From positions 62,001 through 126,000 of the forward strand of contig DASQOR010000086.1 in assembly GCA_035644395.1 (NCBI GenBank): a DNA stretch of 64,000 bases, given 5' to 3'. Positions within the stretch are counted from its first letter, which is position 1, and each line of letters begins with the position of its first letter. Made by a program: the position numbers and the translations under genes. The stretch is from JBGPLJ01 sp035644395. Its GTDB lineage: Bacteria; Pseudomonadota; Gammaproteobacteria; Steroidobacterales; Steroidobacteraceae. Shown here piece by piece: positions 33,727 through 42,346 of the stretch. The notes under the pieces are model-generated. The model had not been told where the DNA came from. It saw only the letters and a program-made list of their open reading frames with translations, and did not search any database.

Positions 33727-34322
33727 GGCCCGGCGAGCAGGATCCGCAGATCGTGCACGTAGTCATCGGCCGTATGGCCATAGGGCATCAGCGCCCGGAG
33801 CTTGCCGGCGCGATCGATGAGATAGGTGAACGAGGAATGGGCCATCAGGTAACTGTCGCCTGCCTGGCGCTTCGTGGCGGTGATTCCATACTCTTCGCGA
33901 ACCGCAGCGAGCCGGTCGGCGGCCCCCGTGCCGCCCAGGAATGTCGCATCGAATCGAGCGAGGTAGCTGTGCATCCTGGCGGCATCGTCGCGATCCGGAT
34001 CCACGGTGATGTACAGGACCTGCAACTCGCCGGCCTCGGAGCCGAGTTTCCGGCGCGCCTGAGCGAGCGTCGCGAGCGTGACCGGGCAGACGTCGGGGCA
34101 GGAAGTGAATCCGAACGCAACGACGACGACTTTGCCGCGGTAACGACTCAGCTTGAGTTCGGAGCCGTCCGATCCGAGCAGCGTGAAGTCGGGCGCGGGG
34201 CGCGCCGGGGTGAAGACGCCGGCCTTCAACGCGGGCGCATCGGCTGCGGCGTCGCCGAGCAAAAGGACGAGAGCGAGCGCCAGGAGGAGGGCGCGGTGCA
34301 CCTTGGGTCCCGTCCCCGTCAT
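33723..34322 (-). CDS. Sco1/SenC-family copper-binding thioredoxin-like protein
   Basis: 199 aa. Sco proteins carry copper to, or reduce, the CuA site of cytochrome oxidase and related enzymes in the periplasm. An N-terminal signal peptide (ALLLALALVLLLGDAAADA) leads into the thioredoxin fold with the copper motif CPDVCP (Cys75, Cys79) in AFGFTSCPDVCPVTLATL, and the distal His in YLMAHSSFTYLIDRAGKL. It overlaps the substrate-binding gene and the cupredoxin gene by four bases each. No cytochrome oxidase gene is present in the window, so its client is unclear. Confidence 0.9.
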   Translation of the reverse strand: MTGTGPKVHRALLLALALVLLLGDAAADAPALKAGVFTPARPAPDFTLLGSDGSELKLSRYRGKVVVVAFGFTSCPDVCPVTLATLAQARRKLGSEAGELQVLYITVDPDRDDAARMHSYLARFDATFLGGTGAADRLAAVREEYGITATKRQAGDSYLMAHSSFTYLIDRAGKLRALMPYGHTADDYVHDLRILLAGP

Positions 34323-35347
34323 AGCGGAATCACCGCGGCCTTTGCATTGCGGGCGAAGCGCTCATCGACGTAGGTTTCGTAGGGAATCGGATGCTTGATC
34401 GTGCCGGCCTCGAGCGAGAGCTGCATCAGCTCCTCGAACTCCGCGCGGATCATCCGCAAGTCGCCGTAGGTCACCCGATCCGTCGGGTTTTCCATGACGA
34501 ATCGCAGGATATTCGGGTCCTGGTTGAAGAAGTCGCGCCCCGCCGCGATCGCAACGGCCTTGTCGCGATTCGCCTGCTGCGTATCGAGCCACAGGCCGGC
34601 TCCCAGCACCTGGTTGACGAGATCCTGCACCATCGGTGCGCTCGTCTGGATCAGCTCTTCGCGCACGGTGAGCACGCAGCAGATGTAGTTGCGCCATTCG
34701 TCCCGCGTCATGCGCAGTGGCCGCGCATAGCCCGCCCGTTGCGCAGCCGCTCCGAACGGCTCGCCGGTGCAGTAGGCGTCGACGGCATTCGCATAGAGCG
34801 CCGCCGGCATGTCGGGTGGCGGCATCTCGACGATCTGTACGTCTTTCGGCGTCATGTTTTCCCGGGCGAGCATCTTGCGCAGGAAGAGGAAATCCACGGC
34901 GAAGCGGCTGGGAATGGCGATGCGCTTGCCGGCGAGCTGACTGAAATGCTGGTACGGCGAGTCGCTGCGCACCATGATCACGGCGCCCGAGCGGTGGCCG
35001 AGCGAAACGATCTTGACCGGAATTTTCTTGTCGGCGAGATCCATGACGAGCGGGGCGAGCATGTAGGCCGCCTGGATGCGCCCGGTCATCAGCGATTCCT
35101 TGATCTCCGGCCAGCCGCTGTACTTGCTGTACGCGAAGGCAAATCGTGGCGCATCCGCGGGGGCCCTGGCGTTGCTCGAAGCCTTTGCAACGCAGGCAAC
35201 CGGCAGTGTGAGGTTGCAGGTGACGGGCAGTCCGCCGACCAGCAGCGGGCCCTTGTCATTCGATGCGCAGGAGAATGTGCCGAGAGGCAGTGCCGCTGCC
35301 ATCAGACCCTGCAGGACGCGGCGGCGCTCGATCCGATGCGCAGTCAT
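34319..35347 (-). CDS. ABC transporter substrate-binding lipoprotein (NMT1/NrtA/TauA-like)
   Basis: 342 aa. Captures the ligand for the importer in the periplasm. The N-terminus has a twin-arginine-like motif (ERRRVLQGLMAAALPLG) ending in a lipobox (GTFSC), so it may be exported by Tat and lipid-anchored. The body (YSKYSGWPEIKESLMTGRIQ, AAYMLAPLVMDLADKKIPVK, GKRIAIPSRFAVDFLFLR, ANAVDAYCTGEPFG) is the NMT1/THI5-like solute-binding fold. ATG at 35347, chosen for the signal peptide. First gene of the operon with Sco and cupredoxin. Confidence 0.87.
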   Translation of the reverse strand: MTAHRIERRRVLQGLMAAALPLGTFSCASNDKGPLLVGGLPVTCNLTLPVACVAKASSNARAPADAPRFAFAYSKYSGWPEIKESLMTGRIQAAYMLAPLVMDLADKKIPVKIVSLGHRSGAVIMVRSDSPYQHFSQLAGKRIAIPSRFAVDFLFLRKMLARENMTPKDVQIVEMPPPDMPAALYANAVDAYCTGEPFGAAAQRAGYARPLRMTRDEWRNYICCVLTVREELIQTSAPMVQDLVNQVLGAGLWLDTQQANRDKAVAIAAGRDFFNQDPNILRFVMENPTDRVTYGDLRMIRAEFEELMQLSLEAGTIKHPIPYETYVDERFARNAKAAVIPL

Positions 35348-35393
35348 GACTTCTTGTCGTCTCCCCTGGAACCCAGATTCGTTTTTCCGGCGC

Positions 35394-35410
35394 ACACCTT
35401 ATATAGGTGT
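35394..35410. promoter_or_regulatory. 17-bp palindrome, candidate operator
   Basis: ACACCT-TATAT-AGGTGT, perfect 6-bp arms around a 5-base centre, in the divergent gap between the ABC/Sco operon and the GMC operon, 47 bases before the binding-protein ATG. Symmetry and place fit a dimeric repressor site, or a -10-containing operator; no regulator gene is adjacent. Confidence 0.4.
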
Positions 35411-35526
35411 CGCACGCCTGTCCGCACTAGAATGCCGCCCGCGCGATGCGCAAAGCCAGCGTAGTGAATGCTGCAAGAAGCGATTATATATTATTGATTT
35501 TATTAAGGTCGATCCAAGAATCCGCA

Positions 35527-37329
35527 GTGCCCTTCGCCACCTCTTCAAACCTTGAAAAAGAGTACGACGTCGTCGTTGTCGGCTCAGGTGCCGGCGGCGG
35601 GCAAGCGGCCTACACGCTCGCGATGGAGGGGGCGAGGGTCCTGATGCTCGAAGCGGGGCGCCATTACATTCCCGAAAAAGAAACACCGATGTTCCAGACG
35701 CCCGACCAGGCGCCGCTGCGTGCCTCGTCGACACCGGACAAGGAGTTCGGTTTTTTTGATGCGACCGTTGACGGAGGCTGGCAGGTGCCAGGTGAGCCGT
35801 ACGTCAACACCTCGAACGACGATTCGGGACGCTTCGACTGGTGGCGCGCGCGCATGCTAGGCGGCCGCACGAATCACTGGGGACGCTATTCCTTTCGCAA
35901 TGGCCCCTACGACTTCAAGCCGCGCGCGCGCGACGGGCTCGGGCTGGACTGGCCGATTTCCTACGAAGAACTCGCGCCGTACTACGACAAGGTTGAAATG
36001 CTGATCGGCGTCTACGGTGCCAATGACGGCCTGGAGAACACGCCGAATTCATCGCCCGGTTGCCTGCTGCCGCCGCCCAAGCCGCGGGTCAGCGATCTTC
36101 TGATCGCGCAGCGCGCGAAGCGGGTGGGCGTCCCTGTGGTTGCGGGTCACCGTGCCGTGCTCACGCAGCAGCTCGATTTCAGGAACTCGCCGGCGAAGCT
36201 CCATCCCGGCAACACGAACGCCCAGAAGATCATTGCGGAACACATGAAAGCTCGCGCCGCCTGCTTCTGGGCGACGCCCTGTGGCCGCGGCTGCTCGATC
36301 CGCGCCAACTATCAATCCACGACGGTGCATCTGCCGCCCGCGCTCGCGACCGGCAAGCTCGACATCCTCGTGAACGCGATGGTGCGCGAAGTGACGCTCG
36401 GCAAGAATGGCCTCGCGAGTGGCGTGGTGTTCATCGACCGGACGACAGGCCAGTCGAAGCACGCTGCGGCTCGAGTCGTCGTGCTCGCCGCGAGTTCCTG
36501 CGAGACGGTCAGGATTCTCCTGAACTCGCGGCCGGCGGAATTTCCGCAGGGCCTGGCGAACTCGAGCGGGAATGTCGGCCGCTACCTCATGGACACTGTG
36601 GGCAGCAGCGTCGAAGGACAGATCCCGCTGCTCGAAAACCTTTCGCCTCACAACGAGGATGGCGCGGGCGGCGGTCATATGTACGCTCCGTGGTGGCTCT
36701 ACAAGGAACAACTGGAAGGCAGGCTCGGCTTCGCACGCGGCTATCACATCGAGTTCGGCGGCGGCAAAACCATGCCGGGCGTCGGGACCCTGGCGGGGCT
36801 CGAGTGGCTCACCGGCGGCAGCTACGGGCGCAAGTTCAAGGAGGAAGCCCGCCGGTACTACGGCTCGACCGTGTGGTTCGACGGCCGCGGGGAGATGATT
36901 CCGAACGAGCATTCCTATTGCGAAATCGATCCGGCGGTCAAGGATCGGTGGGGCATCCCGGTCCTGCGCTTCCACTGGCAGTGGTCCGATCACGAGACCC
37001 GCCAGGCCGCCCACATGCAGAAGACTTTTGCCGAGATCGTCGAAGCGATGGGCGGCCGCGTGAGCGGCAACGTCATGACCGATGGCGCCAGAGCGATCGC
37101 GGCCGGCGGATCGATCATTCATGAAGTCGGCGGCGCCCATATGGGGACGGATGCCAAACGGTCGGTCACCAACCGCTGGGGCCAGACCTGGGACGTGAAG
37201 AATCTCTTCATCACCGACGGCGCGGTCTTTGTGTCGAACGCGGACAAGAATCCGACGCTCACGATCATGGCGCTCGCCTGGCGGGCGGCCGACCGTATTC
37301 TCGAGTTGATGCGCAGGAGGGAGTTGTGA
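35527..37329 (+). CDS. GMC-family oxidoreductase, large subunit (glucoside-3-dehydrogenase-like)
   Basis: 600 aa. FAD enzyme that should oxidise a sugar or glycoside hydroxyl. FAD motif GSGAGG at residues 19-24, then the LGGRTNHWGRYSFR block, the Cys-rich FWATPCGRGCSIRANYQS, and the C-terminal GGAHMGTD and NADKNPTLTIMALAW with the catalytic His/Asn. The next gene encodes the usual small partner, which carries the Tat signal for both. The start is set at GTG 35527; an upstream in-frame ATG (35446) would translate an AT-rich region that looks like promoter, so it is less likely. First of a four-gene operon. Confidence 0.85.
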   Translation: MPFATSSNLEKEYDVVVVGSGAGGGQAAYTLAMEGARVLMLEAGRHYIPEKETPMFQTPDQAPLRASSTPDKEFGFFDATVDGGWQVPGEPYVNTSNDDSGRFDWWRARMLGGRTNHWGRYSFRNGPYDFKPRARDGLGLDWPISYEELAPYYDKVEMLIGVYGANDGLENTPNSSPGCLLPPPKPRVSDLLIAQRAKRVGVPVVAGHRAVLTQQLDFRNSPAKLHPGNTNAQKIIAEHMKARAACFWATPCGRGCSIRANYQSTTVHLPPALATGKLDILVNAMVREVTLGKNGLASGVVFIDRTTGQSKHAAARVVVLAASSCETVRILLNSRPAEFPQGLANSSGNVGRYLMDTVGSSVEGQIPLLENLSPHNEDGAGGGHMYAPWWLYKEQLEGRLGFARGYHIEFGGGKTMPGVGTLAGLEWLTGGSYGRKFKEEARRYYGSTVWFDGRGEMIPNEHSYCEIDPAVKDRWGIPVLRFHWQWSDHETRQAAHMQKTFAEIVEAMGGRVSGNVMTDGARAIAAGGSIIHEVGGAHMGTDAKRSVTNRWGQTWDVKNLFITDGAVFVSNADKNPTLTIMALAWRAADRILELMRRREL

Positions 37330-37330
37330 A

Positions 37331-37990
37331 ATGAGCGAGCCGATCCGCGTCGATCGCCGCACGACCCTCAAGTGGGTGCTGGCGGCATCTGCAGCCATGC
37401 CCTTGCTTCAGCAGGGAGCCTTCGGGGCCGAATCCCCGGACGCGGCCGCGCCGGCCGCCCAGGGTTACGGCACCGATCCGGATCTCACGAAGGCCTACCG
37501 GCCCGGCGAGCTGTGGCCGCTGACGTTCACGCGCGCGCAGCGACGGACGGCCGCCGCTTTGTGCGACGTCATCATTCCGGCGGATGCCGAATCGCCGAGT
37601 GCCTCCGCGGTCGGCGTCGTCGATTTTGTGGATGAATGGGTGAGCGCTCCGTATCCGCAGCCGCGGCAGGACCGCCCGGTGATCCTCGAAGGACTTGCCT
37701 GGATGAACGCAGAAGCCACGCGGCGCTTCAGGACGGAATTCGCCGGGCTCAACGAGACTGAGCAGCGTGCCATCTGCGATGACATTTGCTACGCGCCCAA
37801 GGCGAAGGACGCGTACGCCGAGGCGGCCGCGTTCTTCGCTCGCTTTCGCGATTTGACTGCCGGCGGCTTTTACTCGACGCCCGCGGGACGCAAGGACCTC
37901 AAGTACGTCGGCAACGTACCGCTCGCGCAGTTCGACGGCCCGCCGCTCGAAGTGTTGCAGAAGGTCGGCATTGCTGGAGGATCCAATTGA
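37331..37990 (+). CDS. Gluconate 2-dehydrogenase subunit 3 family protein with Tat signal
   Basis: 219 aa. Small partner of the GMC large subunit. The twin-arginine signal VDRRTTLKWVLAASAAMPLL can carry the complex to the periplasm by the Tat route (hitch-hiker export). The body (TFTRAQRRTAAALCDVIIPA, SASAVGVVDFVDEWVSAPYP and GGFYSTPAGRKDLKYVGN) is the DUF1955/gluconate-2-dehydrogenase-3 fold. Begins one base after the large-subunit stop and overlaps the DUF1080 gene by four. Confidence 0.9.
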   Translation: MSEPIRVDRRTTLKWVLAASAAMPLLQQGAFGAESPDAAAPAAQGYGTDPDLTKAYRPGELWPLTFTRAQRRTAAALCDVIIPADAESPSASAVGVVDFVDEWVSAPYPQPRQDRPVILEGLAWMNAEATRRFRTEFAGLNETEQRAICDDICYAPKAKDAYAEAAAFFARFRDLTAGGFYSTPAGRKDLKYVGNVPLAQFDGPPLEVLQKVGIAGGSN

Positions 37991-38658
37991 AGACAATACT
38001 GATGCTCGCGGTCGCTACATTGATCGCCACGGCAGGCGCAACCGATGCCAACCCGATGCACCCGTGGCACGCGCTGCTCGATGACAAGGCGGTTGGCGAA
38101 TGGCGTGGCTGGGAGTCCACCGGCCTTCCCGATGGATGGCATCTCAACGGCGACACGCTCTCGAAGGACGGCGCCGTCGATGACCTCGTTACCCTGGAGC
38201 CATTCGGCGACTTCGAACTCGAGCTCGAGTGGAAGATCGGGCAGGGCGGCAACAGCGGCATCTTCTACCGCGGCACGCGCGAGTACGATCACATCTACTG
38301 GAGCGCGCCGGAGTATCAGTTGCTCGACGATGCCAACGCGCCCGACGGGCAGAAGCGCTTGACGTCCGCCGCCGCAGCGTATGCGCTCTATGCGGCGCCT
38401 GCCGGCGTCGTCAAGCCGTTCGGCGAATGGAACACGGCGCGGATCGTGGTCAAGGGTGCGCACGTCGAGCATTGGTTGAACGGGCAGAAGGTCGTCGAGT
38501 ACGAACTCTGGAGTCCCGACTGGAAAGCGAAGGTCGCCGCCAGCAAGTTCCATGCCTATGCGAACTACGGACTCGCGCATACGGGATACATCGGCATCCA
38601 GGGTGATCATCCCGGGACGCTCAGCCTGCGCCATATCCGCATCCGCGAACTTCCGTGA
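37987..38658 (+). CDS. DUF1080 protein, 3-keto-disaccharide hydrolase domain
   Basis: 223 aa. Signal peptide (ILMLAVATLIATAGATDA), then one concanavalin-like domain: FGDFELELEWKIGQGGNSGI, FYRGTREYDHIYWSAPEYQL, FGEWNTARIVVKG and VEHWLNGQKVVEYEL, all typical of DUF1080, the fold of 3-keto-disaccharide hydrolases. It would cleave a 3-keto-glycoside made by the GMC complex. Starts at TTG with GGAGG six bases upstream, overlapping the previous stop by four bases. No ATG at an appropriate place. Confidence 0.87.
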   Translation: MKTILMLAVATLIATAGATDANPMHPWHALLDDKAVGEWRGWESTGLPDGWHLNGDTLSKDGAVDDLVTLEPFGDFELELEWKIGQGGNSGIFYRGTREYDHIYWSAPEYQLLDDANAPDGQKRLTSAAAAYALYAAPAGVVKPFGEWNTARIVVKGAHVEHWLNGQKVVEYELWSPDWKAKVAASKFHAYANYGLAHTGYIGIQGDHPGTLSLRHIRIRELP

Positions 38659-39854
38659 AAGCGGCGCGCCTCGCGCTGATGATGTTCCTCCAGTATTTCA
38701 TCTGGGGGGTGTGGTTCGTGACGATGGGCACCTACCTCGGCGCGACGCTCCATTTCACGGATCGCGAGATCGGCCTGGCGTACGGCGCCACGGCCATCGC
38801 CGCGCTCGTCTCGCCCTTTTTCATGGGAATGCTGGCCGACCGCTTCGTGTCGAGCGAGAAGCTTCTGGCGGCGCTGCACCTCATCGGCGCGGCGCTCATG
38901 TGGACGACCTCGCTGCAAACGAGCTTCGCGCGGTTCTATCCGCTCCTCATTCTCTATGCCCTGTGCTACATGCCGACCCTGTCGCTGACGAACGCCATCG
39001 CCTTTCATCACGTCACGGACGCGGGTCGCTTTCCGTATCTGCGCGTGCTCGGCACGCTTGGCTGGATCGTCGCGGGAATACTCGTCGGCAAGCAACTGCA
39101 CGCGGATGCCATGGCGCTGCCGATGCAGATCGCCGCCGGCGTTTCGGTCTTGACGGCGGTCTATTCACTGTCGCTCCCCCACACGCCACCGAAGGCAGGA
39201 GGCGCGCCGTTCAGCATCCGCGACGCGCTCGGCCTCGACGCGCTGCAAATGCTCAAGCATCGCGACTTTTTCTTCTTCGTGCTCGGCTCGTTCCTGCTCT
39301 GTATCCCGCTGCAGTTCTATTACACCTTTGCGAATCCGTTCCTGAACGAGATCCAGGTACCGGAGGCGGCGTTCGTCCAGACCTTCGGGCAGATGTCCGA
39401 GGTGGCCTTCATGCTGGCCCTGCCGTTCCTGCTGCGCCGGCTCGGCATCAAGAAGATCATGTTGATCGGCATGCTGGCTTGGGGCTTACGGTACTTCGCG
39501 TTCGCGAACGGCAACCCCGGGCCCGGCATGTGGCTGCTGTACGCCGGGATCCTGCTCCATGGGGTGTGCTATGACTTCTTCTTCGTCGGCGGCCAGGTGT
39601 ACACCGATCAGCGCGCCGGGGAGAAGATTCGCGCCGCCGCGCAAGGGCTGATCAACTTCGTGACCAACGGCCTTGGGTACTTCGTCGGAGCGATGGCGTC
39701 GGGGGCGGTGGTCCATCACTACGCCATTTCTGACGTGGCCGGCGGCAAAGTCACGCACGACTGGCATGCGATCTGGATCGTGCCGGCGACTGCCGCGCTC
39801 GGCGTCTTCGTGCTTTTTGGCGTCGCGTTCCGGCCGCGAACTCGCCCTATATGA
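38655..39854 (+). CDS. MFS transporter, nucleoside:H+ symporter-like (NupG/XapB/YegT type)
   Basis: 399 aa, about 12 membrane helices. N-terminal FLQYFIWGVWFVTMGTYLGA and YLRVLGTLGWIVAGI are typical of the nucleoside/sugar H+ symporter branch; RAGEKIRAAAQGLINFVTNG is another landmark. It likely imports the sugar or keto-sugar freed by the DUF1080 hydrolase, or its glycoside. GTG start overlapping the DUF1080 stop by four bases. Last in the operon; followed by the tRNA-Leu gene on the opposite strand. Confidence 0.87.
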   Translation: MKAARLALMMFLQYFIWGVWFVTMGTYLGATLHFTDREIGLAYGATAIAALVSPFFMGMLADRFVSSEKLLAALHLIGAALMWTTSLQTSFARFYPLLILYALCYMPTLSLTNAIAFHHVTDAGRFPYLRVLGTLGWIVAGILVGKQLHADAMALPMQIAAGVSVLTAVYSLSLPHTPPKAGGAPFSIRDALGLDALQMLKHRDFFFFVLGSFLLCIPLQFYYTFANPFLNEIQVPEAAFVQTFGQMSEVAFMLALPFLLRRLGIKKIMLIGMLAWGLRYFAFANGNPGPGMWLLYAGILLHGVCYDFFFVGGQVYTDQRAGEKIRAAAQGLINFVTNGLGYFVGAMASGAVVHHYAISDVAGGKVTHDWHAIWIVPATAALGVFVLFGVAFRPRTRPI

Positions 39855-39950
39855 GAGTGACCGCGTGCGGCCGTGCCGTGAGAGAATCCGGATGGCGGCT
39901 GGACTGTGCTAGAATTCTTCCGCGAAAAACACTGTAACTTATTGAATTAT

Positions 39951-40035
<85 letters not shown>

Positions 40036-40080
40036 AGGATGCTGAAATCTTGAGAGGGCCGTTGCCCGCGAGGGCGCCGA

Positions 40081-40109
40081 ACATTACGGACCCCCTCCCA
40101 CCTTGTCAA
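40081..40109 (-). promoter_or_regulatory. Promoter of tRNA-Leu
   Basis: On the minus strand a perfect TTGACA (40109-40104), 17-base spacer and TAATGT (40086-40081). The expected start is near 40074, about 39 bases before the tRNA. The -35 lies at the very start of the rnr reading frame. Confidence 0.75.
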
Positions 40110-40123
40110 TGCAAAGCCAACGA

Positions 40124-42343
40124 ATGAAAAAGACCCAACACTGGCGCGACCGCGACCCGCATCACGAACGTGAGAGCGGCCGGTACGCCGACCCCATCCC
40201 GAGCCGCGAAATGCTGCTCGAGGAACTGCACGCGGCCCGCCGGCCGCTCGCCGCCGAGGTGCTCGCGCGGCGCCTCGAGATCCGCAAGGCGCCCCTGAAA
40301 TCCGCGCTCGCCAAGCGGCTCACCGCGATGACGCGTGACGGCTCGCTGATCGTGAACCGCGAGCACGAGTATTCGCCCGCGCTCACCGCCGAAGCCATCG
40401 AAGGCATCGTGCTCGGCCACAAGGACGGATTTGGATTCCTCCGGCCCGACCGGGGCCCACCCGACATCTTTCTCTCGCATCGCCAGATGCAGGGGCTCTT
40501 TCCGCGTGACCGCGCCGCCGTGCGCATCGTGCGCTGGGATTCGAGAGGCCGCCCGGAGGGCGCGATTACCAGGGTGCTCACGCGGGGCACGCTCCGGATC
40601 GCCGGGCGCTTGCGCGATGAAGGTGAACTCGCGGTCGTCATTCCCGAAGATCCGCGGTTCGTGCATCGGGTCGCTATTCCGCCTGCCCATCGCAACGGAA
40701 CGCGTGACGGCGATTGGGTGGAAGTCGAGATCACGGAGCAACCGCGCGCTGACGCGTTGCCGATCGGCAAGGTCGTGCGGCGACTGGAAGCGGCGCGTCC
40801 GGCGGCGTTCGCCGCCGAGCTCGCCATCGTGGCGCAGGCCTTGCCGACCGAATTCTCCGAGGCCGCGATGGGTGAGGCAAACGCCTGGCCCGACGCGGTT
40901 TCTCCCCTGCCCACCGGCGATCGTTGGGACCTCACGAAGCTCAAGCTCGTCACCATCGACGGCGACGATGCCCGCGACTTCGATGATGCGGTGTACTGCG
41001 AGCCCGCCGGCGAAGGCTGGCGGCTGATCGTCGCGATCGCCGATGTGGCCCATTACGTCTGCGCCGGCGGCGCGCTCGACGATGCGGCGCTCGAACGGTC
41101 GACGTCCGTCTATTTTCCGGATCGCGTGATCCCGATGCTGCCCGAGAAGCTCTCGAACGGCCTGTGTTCGCTCAAGCCGGACGTGCCGCGGCTGTGCGTC
41201 GCTTGCGAAATGCACGTAAACCCTCGTGGCAAGATCACCCGCAGCGGATTTCGCAACGCACTGATGCATTCGGCGGCGCGCCTTACCTATACCGAAGTCG
41301 GGGCGATGCTGGACGGCAAGGTCGGCGGGCCACACGATCGCTTGCGGCCGCAGATCGAGCGCTTGCGCGAGGTCTTCAGGGCGCTGCGCAAGGCGCGTCA
41401 CGCCCGCGGCGCGCTCGATTTCGACGCGCCGGAAATCAAGCCGCGGCTGGGCGATCGGGGCGAAGTGGTCGATCTCGTCGCGCTGCCCCGGAACGATGCG
41501 CATAAGCTCGTCGAGGAGTGCATGATCGCGGCGAACGTCGCGGCGGCCGGGTTCCTGCGCAAGCACAAGCTCCCGTGCCTTTACCGCGTGCATGGCGAGC
41601 CCGAGTCGCGCAAGATCGCCGAGCTGCAGAAATCGCTCGCGGCGCTCGGCATCGGCGTGAAGCTGCCCGAGACCCTGGAGACGCGCGACCTGCAGGAAGT
41701 CGCGGCGAAGATCGGGGGCCGGCCCGATGCGGCGTTCATCGAATCGCTCATCATCCGCTCGCAGCAGCAGGCGCTGTATCAACCGGCCAACATCGGCCAC
41801 TTCGGTCTTGCGCTCACGGAATACGCGCACTTCACTTCGCCCATCCGCCGTTACCCGGACCTGGTCGTACATCGCGCGATCAAACACGCCATTGCCGGCG
41901 GCCACGCGGGCGATTTCGTCTATGGCCCCGGCCATATGGATGGCCTCGGCCGCGAGTGCTCATCAAAGGAGCGGCGCGCGGACGAAGCGATGCGTGGCGT
42001 GCAGCAGTACCTCAAGTGCGAATACCTGCGCCGGCATCTCGGCGAGGAGTTCGACGCGACCATCACCGGCGTCGTCGACTTCGGTTTCTTCGCGCAGATC
42101 ACGGCGCTGCAGATTGACGGGCTGGTGCACGTCAGCTCCTTGCGCGACGATGACTACTACATCGACGATCGCCTGCTCGCCTGGTGCGGTCAACGCGGCA
42201 AGCGACGCTACCAGCTGGGGCAGCGCATCCGCATTCGGGTGGTGAAGGTCGACCTCGACGAACGGCAGGTGGATTTCGAGGTGGCGGCCGCCGGCGCTCC
42301 AGCCAGGGCACATCCGGCGAAATCCCGCCGCCGCAGGGGCTGA
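40124..42343 (+). CDS. rnr: Ribonuclease R
   Basis: 739 aa. Processive 3'-to-5' exoribonuclease that unwinds structured RNA and helps in rRNA and tmRNA-linked decay. Order: helix-turn-helix/cold-shock part (about 20-180, GHKDGFGFLRPDRG), RNB catalytic domain (about 260-600) with TIDGDDARDFDDAVYCE, ALTEYAHFTSPIRRYPDLVV and the Asp cluster, S1 domain (about 635-720, GVVDFGFFAQIT), and a basic tail (AKSRRRRG). The ATG at 40124 has no good ribosome site; ATG 40109 is an alternative. Followed by rlmB after three bases. Confidence 0.94.
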   Translation: MKKTQHWRDRDPHHERESGRYADPIPSREMLLEELHAARRPLAAEVLARRLEIRKAPLKSALAKRLTAMTRDGSLIVNREHEYSPALTAEAIEGIVLGHKDGFGFLRPDRGPPDIFLSHRQMQGLFPRDRAAVRIVRWDSRGRPEGAITRVLTRGTLRIAGRLRDEGELAVVIPEDPRFVHRVAIPPAHRNGTRDGDWVEVEITEQPRADALPIGKVVRRLEAARPAAFAAELAIVAQALPTEFSEAAMGEANAWPDAVSPLPTGDRWDLTKLKLVTIDGDDARDFDDAVYCEPAGEGWRLIVAIADVAHYVCAGGALDDAALERSTSVYFPDRVIPMLPEKLSNGLCSLKPDVPRLCVACEMHVNPRGKITRSGFRNALMHSAARLTYTEVGAMLDGKVGGPHDRLRPQIERLREVFRALRKARHARGALDFDAPEIKPRLGDRGEVVDLVALPRNDAHKLVEECMIAANVAAAGFLRKHKLPCLYRVHGEPESRKIAELQKSLAALGIGVKLPETLETRDLQEVAAKIGGRPDAAFIESLIIRSQQQALYQPANIGHFGLALTEYAHFTSPIRRYPDLVVHRAIKHAIAGGHAGDFVYGPGHMDGLGRECSSKERRADEAMRGVQQYLKCEYLRRHLGEEFDATITGVVDFGFFAQITALQIDGLVHVSSLRDDDYYIDDRLLAWCGQRGKRRYQLGQRIRIRVVKVDLDERQVDFEVAAAGAPARAHPAKSRRRRG

Positions 42344-42346
42344 AGC

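Noticed and set aside
35446..35526. ATG start of the GMC large subunit at 35446
   Set aside because: The extra 27 residues have no signal or family similarity and cover an AT-rich promoter-like stretch; the Tat signal is on the small subunit. Not fully excluded.
40047..40061. 14-base match to the tRNA-Glu repeat end (CTTGAGAGGGCCGT) in the tRNA-Leu leader
   Set aside because: Matches of this length are expected by chance in 64 kb, and there is no further identity, so it is not a secondary integration site.
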